DNA of 9,888 nt from an uncultured Clostridia bacterium (lineage in GTDB: Bacteria > Bacillota > Clostridia > Christensenellales > UBA1242), in NCBI GenBank assembly GCA_937900575.1, contig CALCEI010000066.1:1-9888 (forward strand). Direction: 5' to 3'. Made by a program: the position numbers and the translations under genes. The first letter of the stretch is position 1. Every line of letters starts with the position of its first letter. The notes under the pieces were generated by a model. That model had not been told where the DNA came from, did no database searches, and saw only the letters and a list, made by a program, of their open reading frames with translations. Shown here piece after piece: positions 5,977 to 9,888 of the stretch.

Positions 5977-7806
5977 TTATTTTTCAATGTTTTCGGCAAG
6001 GAAGATGGTTTTAAAGTGTTCGTTCCTTTCAAACAATTCTTCAAAGGTGCCTTCATCAACAATTTTGCCATGTTCCAAGAAGAAGATTTTATCCACATTT
6101 TTTATGGTGGAAAGTCTGTGTGCAACAATGACAATTGTAGATTTGCCTTTAATTTTATCTATGCTTTCTTTAACTTGATTTTGTGCCAAGTTATCCAGTG
6201 AACTTGTGCTTTCATCAAAGAAAATGATTGGTGATTTTTTAAGAAGCGCACGCGCAATTGCCAAACGTTGTTTTTGTCCACCACTCAATTTAATTCCACT
6301 TTCGCCAACAACTGTGTTTTCGCGTTCTGCCAATGTCTTTACAAATTCATCAAGTGCAGAATCTTTAAGTGCTTTTTTAATTTCTTTTTCTGTTGCATCT
6401 GGTTTTGCAAGAAGCAAATTATCCTTTATGCTCATATCAAAGATATAAGGAAATTGGTTAACCAAAGAAATTGCTGAACGCAAAGTTTTTTTGTTTAAAT
6501 CTTTTATGTTAACATTGTCAATAAGAACTTCACCACTATCTGTTTCATACATCTTAGACATCAAGTTTAAAATTGTGCTTTTGCCACTGCCAGAAACACC
6601 AACAAAGGCAACCGTTGTGTTTGGCTCAACTTTAAAATTGATGTTGTTTAACACTTGTTTTTTGCCGACATATTCTTTGCGATTAATTTTTGTTTTTACT
6701 TTGTTCTTTTTGTTTAGGTTATATTCTTTAAGTAATTCTTCTTCTGTTTTTTGCCTATATTCATCATAACTGAAACTTACGTCTTTAAATTCTATTTCAC
6801 CCTTAACATTTTTTATGGATTTTGTTCCAAATTTTTCAAGTGAATATTCTTCATCTTCAAACAATTCTTGTATACGTTCGCTGGCAGTTTTTACACCAGC
6901 AATAATATCTCCAACAGCAGCAACCATGTCTCCAAGTGTTCTAAATTCATGCCTGTTTTGATAAATAATTAAGAAGGTTGCCAAGGTTAATGTTCCTAAA
7001 TCTAACAACCAAATTCCAACCACAACAAGAAGGCACATTACAATGACCGAGAAGATGTGTCTTAATCTTTTTATTCCTTGTACGTTGGTATTACGTTTTA
7101 CAGAATAATTGGATTCATCTTCAATTTTTTGAGAAAGGCTACTTTTAAGCGAACTTTCCAAATTAAGTGATTTTATATCCCTGTTACTCTTTATTATTTC
7201 AACCAGCAAACTGCTTGTTTTTTCGCCATAACGTTTACTTACTTTAAGCGTAGTTTTTCTATATTGAATAAACCATACATTGATTGCAAAATCTATGGCA
7301 GCACCAACAACAGTAATTAATCCAATCCAAAAATTTAAGACAGATATGTAAACCACCATCACAACAGCTTCTATAATTGAAGTTATATAATTTGTTATGC
7401 CAATTAAACTATCAAAAATTCCTTCAGGGTCGCGAGCGATTCTTTGAGCAAATTCACTTGTGTTGTGATTTGCATATGCAACATCACTAACTTTAAATGC
7501 TTGATTTGCAATGTCAAGACGCATGGCGTTTGTAATTTTTACCGAAGTTCTTAATTCCAAAATGTTTTGTATGTAAGCACTGGTGCTAAGAACAAGCAAG
7601 GCAGTTAACAGAATTAAAGTATTTCTAATTGCCACATCATAGGTCCCATTTGTAACGGCCAATAAAATTTGTGCAGAGAAAATTGCAACGAAGGTTTCTA
7701 AAGCAATTCCCAAAATATGCAAAATAATATCAAAAGCAATTGCCCATTTGTGTTTTGCAAAATATGGCCAATAATTAAATTTCTTTTCTTTTGTTTTTTC
7801 TTTCAT
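5977..7806 (-). CDS. ABC exporter half-transporter (fused membrane and ATPase domains)
   Basis: A protein of 609 residues with the exporter layout: a transmembrane domain (hydrophobic segments between about 22 and 285) followed by an ATPase domain. The ATPase has an A-loop Tyr (VSFSY, Y347), Walker A GVSGSGKST (403-411), Q-loop Q451, signature LSGGQ (507-511), Walker B IIFFDE (527-532), D-loop SSLD (535-538) and H-loop H563. All catalytic residues are present, so it should hydrolyse ATP. One oddity is about 37 residues, mostly charged (Lys and Glu rich), between Y347 and the strand starting at V385, where most relatives have a short turn. It should work as a homodimer or with a partner encoded elsewhere; no second half-transporter is adjacent. 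The substrate (lipid, peptide or drug) cannot be told from sequence. The ATG at 7806 follows GAGGGG at close spacing. The gene is divergent from the MetRS-like gene. Confidence 0.9.
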   Translation of the reverse strand: MKEKTKEKKFNYWPYFAKHKWAIAFDIILHILGIALETFVAIFSAQILLAVTNGTYDVAIRNTLILLTALLVLSTSAYIQNILELRTSVKITNAMRLDIANQAFKVSDVAYANHNTSEFAQRIARDPEGIFDSLIGITNYITSIIEAVVMVVYISVLNFWIGLITVVGAAIDFAINVWFIQYRKTTLKVSKRYGEKTSSLLVEIIKSNRDIKSLNLESSLKSSLSQKIEDESNYSVKRNTNVQGIKRLRHIFSVIVMCLLVVVGIWLLDLGTLTLATFLIIYQNRHEFRTLGDMVAAVGDIIAGVKTASERIQELFEDEEYSLEKFGTKSIKNVKGEIEFKDVSFSYDEYRQKTEEELLKEYNLNKKNKVKTKINRKEYVGKKQVLNNINFKVEPNTTVAFVGVSGSGKSTILNLMSKMYETDSGEVLIDNVNIKDLNKKTLRSAISLVNQFPYIFDMSIKDNLLLAKPDATEKEIKKALKDSALDEFVKTLAERENTVVGESGIKLSGGQKQRLAIARALLKKSPIIFFDESTSSLDNLAQNQVKESIDKIKGKSTIVIVAHRLSTIKNVDKIFFLEHGKIVDEGTFEELFERNEHFKTIFLAENIEK

Positions 7807-7829
7807 ATACCCCTCTTTGTGATATGAAG

Positions 7830-7848
7830 TTTAACATAAAATGTTAAA
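7830..7848. promoter_or_regulatory. Inverted repeat, likely operator in the ABC gene promoter region
   Basis: TTTAACAT (7830-7837), spacer AAA, ATGTTAAA (7841-7848) is a perfect 8-base palindrome 24 bases upstream of the ABC start. On the minus strand it overlaps a possible promoter: TTAACA within the palindrome, 17 bases, then TATCAC (a weak -10). There is no T-tract, so a repressor or activator site is more likely than a terminator. The binding protein is unknown. Confidence 0.5.
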
Positions 7849-7900
7849 TATTGCAAGAAAGTTGCAAATAATATTGTTAAGAATATTTTTTAAAATTTTA

Positions 7901-7929
7901 TTTACTTTTACGCAATTTAGTGATATAAT
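7901..7929 (+). promoter_or_regulatory. Promoter for the leader and MetRS-like gene
   Basis: TTTACT at 7901-7906, a 17-base spacer and a perfect TATAAT at 7924-7929 with extended -10 TG at 7921-7922. As at nrnA, exactly six bases (AACAAT) follow before an ATG at 7936, so transcription should start at that ATG. I see no other promoter between here and 8079. Confidence 0.7.
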
Positions 7930-7935
7930 AACAAT

Positions 7936-7968
7936 ATGAAAAATTTACAAGTTCAACAACAACAGTAA
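7936..7968 (+). CDS. Putative leaderless 10-residue Gln-rich leader peptide
   Basis: ATG at 7936 to TAA at 7966-7968 encodes MKNLQVQQQQ, with five Gln codons in ten, four of them consecutive just before the stop. An in-frame TGA at 7921-7923 excludes a longer frame. Its ATG sits at the predicted transcription start, as for nrnA and the DUF4097 gene, so it could be translated without a ribosome binding site. It is followed by overlapping hairpins and an intrinsic terminator ahead of the MetRS-like gene, the layout of a ribosome-mediated attenuator. Gln rather than Met codons are enriched, which would be surprising for a MetRS control. Translation is inferred only; it may be chance. Confidence 0.4.
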   Translation: MKNLQVQQQQ

Positions 7969-7971
7969 TTG

Positions 7972-8007
7972 TGTGCAATTAAGTTGCACAAGTGTTTGTT
8001 GCTTGTG
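7972..8007 (+). promoter_or_regulatory. Two mutually exclusive RNA hairpins in the leader
   Basis: Stem A pairs TGTGCAA (7972-7978) with TTGCACA (7984-7990), seven perfect pairs. Stem B pairs CACAAG (7987-7992) with CTTGTG (8002-8007), six perfect pairs. They share 7987-7990, so both cannot form. Stem A begins four bases after the leader stop codon, where a ribosome on the leader would cover its 5' arm. Neither stem overlaps the downstream terminator, so the switching logic is incomplete as far as I can see. Confidence 0.5.
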
Positions 8008-8016
8008 AAAAATTTT

Positions 8017-8048
8017 AAAGTCACTGGCAACACCAGTGATTTTTGTTT
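8017..8048 (+). terminator. Intrinsic terminator in the 5' leader of the MetRS-like gene (attenuator)
   Basis: AAAGTCACTGG (8017-8027), loop CAACA, CCAGTGATTTT (8033-8043) form an 11-pair stem with one G-T wobble, followed by TTTTTGTTT. It lies downstream of the only visible promoter and 31 bases before the MetRS-like start codon. Transcription of that gene therefore depends on read-through, unless the 110-nt leader is a separate transcript. Confidence 0.75.
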
Positions 8049-8078
8049 AGGATTATTTGTAATTTAAAGGAGATATTT

Positions 8079-9888
8079 ATGAGTAAAATTGAAGACCTTG
8101 TTGGAGCAGAACGTTTAAGCAGACGCCCAAAATTCCCAAAGCGTGCAGTTGTTACAAGTGGTATGCCATATGGCAACAAAGAAATGCATTTTGGACATAT
8201 TGCCATGACTTTGCGTGCAGACACTTTGGCAAGATTTTTGCGTGATAGAATTGGTGCAGAAAATGTTGTTTTTGTTTCTGGCACAGATTGTTTTGGAAGC
8301 ACAGCAACCGAGGCATTTAGAAAACTTAAAGCAGAAGGAAAAATTACTTTTGCAACAGTTAAAGAATTTGTGGAACACAACCATAAAATTCAAAAAAAGA
8401 CAATGCAAGATTTTGAAATTTCACATAACTTTTTTGGTGCATCTGCATTGGAGCCAATGTATGCTAACCATGTTAAGATGAGCGAATATTTTATTAATAC
8501 CTTATATAAACATGGCACAATTTCAAAACACAGTTCACTTCAATATTATGATAAAAAATATAACACCTTATTAAATGGTAGACAAGTTGTTGGTAAATGT
8601 CCAATTGAAGGTTGCACAGGCGAAAAGGGTTATGCAGATGAATGTGATATGGGTCACCAATATTTGCCAATGGATTTGATTAACCCAATAAGCACTTTAA
8701 GTGGTGAAATGCCTGAACTTAAAGAAGTTGAAAATTGGTATTTTGACCTTGACAAATGTACAGATGAAATGCGCGTTTGGTTGGAAGATATTGCCAAAAA
8801 ACCTTCCACACCAACCTTTATGGTTAAGGAATTGACAGAGTTTTTGAAAAAGCCAGAAGTTTACGTAAAACGTGAATGGTTGGACGAAATTAAAACTTAC
8901 AATATGCCAAGTTTTGAAGTTGTGGACCACAATGGACCAAGCATCAATTTGGTTTTTGAAAATTTGAAAGATAGAGAAGAAGCATGTAAAATTTTAGCAG
9001 AACATTATATCCGTTACAGAACAGGAAAAACACTTGTTCCATTTAGGTTAACAGGCAACACAGAATGGGGCGTGCCATGTCCTGTAATTGACGGGTTAGA
9101 AGGTCAAACCTTCTACGTATGGCCAGAAAGTTTGTGGGCACCAATAAGCGAAACGCAAACCTACTTGCAATCCATTGGCAAACCAGATGATGAGTGGAAA
9201 AAATATTGGGCAAGCACAGATGCAGAAGTTTACCAAACAATTGGTGAAGATAACTTATCCTTCTATGGTCCAGCACAACAAGCAATTTGGTTGCATATGA
9301 ATGAAGAGCCAACCTATCCAGCAAAAGATGGTGATTTGCAAACAACATCCATTGTGCCAATTAAACACTTGTTGTTCTTGGATAAAAAAGCAAGTTCTTC
9401 TGGCGCAGTTAAAGCACCAATGGCAAATGACTTTTTGGATATGTACACACCAGAACAATTACGTATGCATTTCTTGGGAATGAATTTGACAAACAACAAT
9501 GTAAATTTTATGCCAAAACCTTTGAACCCTGACGCTGACCCTAATGTTGCAGACCCAGTGCTTAAAGAAGGCAATTTGTTAACCAATGTTTACAACAGAG
9601 TGTTGCGTACCTTGTTCTATTACGTACAAAACAACTTTGAAGGTAAGTTGCCAACCAAAGAAGCAAAAGATGAAGTTAAACTTGAATGTGCAAATGCCAT
9701 TTTGAATTATGAAAGATTTATGGCAGATAAAAAATTCCACCAAGTTATCAACTGCGTGGACGTGTTTGTAAGAAACATAAATAAATACTGGGTAAAAAAT
9801 TATAATGACAACGCAAGCGAGGAAGAAAAACTTCAACTTATTGCAGATACCTTACAATATATTTATGTTGCAAATTTGTTGTTGCATC
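8079..9888 (+). CDS. metG: Methionyl-tRNA-synthetase-family class I tRNA ligase, atypical (3' end outside window)
   Basis: 603 codons are visible with no stop, so the C-terminus is missing. The start has an excellent Shine-Dalgarno (AAAGGAGA) and follows an attenuator-like leader. The Rossmann-fold core has the HIGH-box equivalent in MPYGNKEMHFGHI (HFGH, 37-40). A probable zinc knuckle CPIEGC...C...GH lies at 174-193 in the connective peptide. NTEWGVPCP and the following YVWPESLWAPISE (about 327-358) align with the MetRS WGIPVP/YVW region, and an alpha-helical anticodon-binding domain begins near 490. MetRS normally attaches Met to tRNA-Met. Here the KMSKS loop reads KASSS (437-441), so the second, catalytically important Lys is Ser, and the usual YxVYW-type pocket is replaced by LSFYGPAQQ. 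It may be a divergent but active MetRS or a paralogue with another role. Family membership is firm; activity is not. Confidence 0.8.
   Translation, partial: MSKIEDLVGAERLSRRPKFPKRAVVTSGMPYGNKEMHFGHIAMTLRADTLARFLRDRIGAENVVFVSGTDCFGSTATEAFRKLKAEGKITFATVKEFVEHNHKIQKKTMQDFEISHNFFGASALEPMYANHVKMSEYFINTLYKHGTISKHSSLQYYDKKYNTLLNGRQVVGKCPIEGCTGEKGYADECDMGHQYLPMDLINPISTLSGEMPELKEVENWYFDLDKCTDEMRVWLEDIAKKPSTPTFMVKELTEFLKKPEVYVKREWLDEIKTYNMPSFEVVDHNGPSINLVFENLKDREEACKILAEHYIRYRTGKTLVPFRLTGNTEWGVPCPVIDGLEGQTFYVWPESLWAPISETQTYLQSIGKPDDEWKKYWASTDAEVYQTIGEDNLSFYGPAQQAIWLHMNEEPTYPAKDGDLQTTSIVPIKHLLFLDKKASSSGAVKAPMANDFLDMYTPEQLRMHFLGMNLTNNNVNFMPKPLNPDADPNVADPVLKEGNLLTNVYNRVLRTLFYYVQNNFEGKLPTKEAKDEVKLECANAILNYERFMADKKFHQVINCVDVFVRNINKYWVKNYNDNASEEEKLQLIADTLQYIYVANLLLH

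Noticed and set aside
7850..8078. T-box riboswitch before the MetRS-like gene
   Set aside because: No T-box core (TGGNACC-type) sequence is present and the leader from the predicted start to the ATG is only about 143 nt with small local stems.
1..9888. CRISPR array, toxin-antitoxin, phage or transposon system
   Set aside because: No spaced direct-repeat array, transposase, integrase, small toxin pair or terminal inverted repeats were seen.

Overview
The window looks like chromosomal housekeeping DNA from a low-GC bacterium of the Bacillota (Firmicutes) type, probably an uncultured gut-type clostridial or related lineage. The evidence is strong Shine-Dalgarno sequences before tmk, alaS and the MetRS-like gene, sigma70-type promoters with near-perfect TATAAT boxes, a clostridial-type thymidylate kinase, and AT-rich spacers. 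No mobile element, CRISPR array, tRNA or rRNA gene was seen.

Layout: (1) 1-376, minus strand: the 5' part of a secreted protein whose signal peptide and codon choice look Bacteroidota-like and unlike everything to its right. (2) 377-858: a very AT-rich spacer with one small GC-richer direct repeat. (3) 859-1839, plus: a DHH/DHHA1 phosphoesterase (NrnA type). It converges on (4) 1871-3310, minus: a membrane-anchored DUF4097-like beta-repeat protein, with a bidirectional terminator between them. (5) 3426-4070, plus: thymidylate kinase, divergent from (4). It is followed by (6) 4124-5944, plus: a short alanyl-tRNA synthetase that lacks the C-terminal DHHA1/C-Ala region. A second bidirectional terminator separates it from (7) 5977-7806, minus: an ABC exporter half-transporter. 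(8) 7807-8078: a regulatory region with an inverted repeat near the ABC gene, a promoter, a 10-residue Gln-rich leader ORF, alternative hairpins and an intrinsic terminator. This region leads into (9) 8079 to the window end, plus: a methionyl-tRNA-synthetase-family protein with an altered KMSKS loop.

The genes do not form one pathway. They cover RNA turnover (NrnA), dTTP supply (Tmk), translation (AlaRS, MetRS-like), export (ABC) and a cell-surface protein. Three observations deserve attention. First, TATAAT lies exactly 6 nt before the ATG of nrnA, of the DUF4097 gene and of the leader ORF, which predicts leaderless transcripts. Second, there is an attenuator-like leader ahead of the MetRS-like gene. 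Third, both aminoacyl-tRNA synthetases are atypical. The left end may be horizontally acquired or a contig-assembly chimera.
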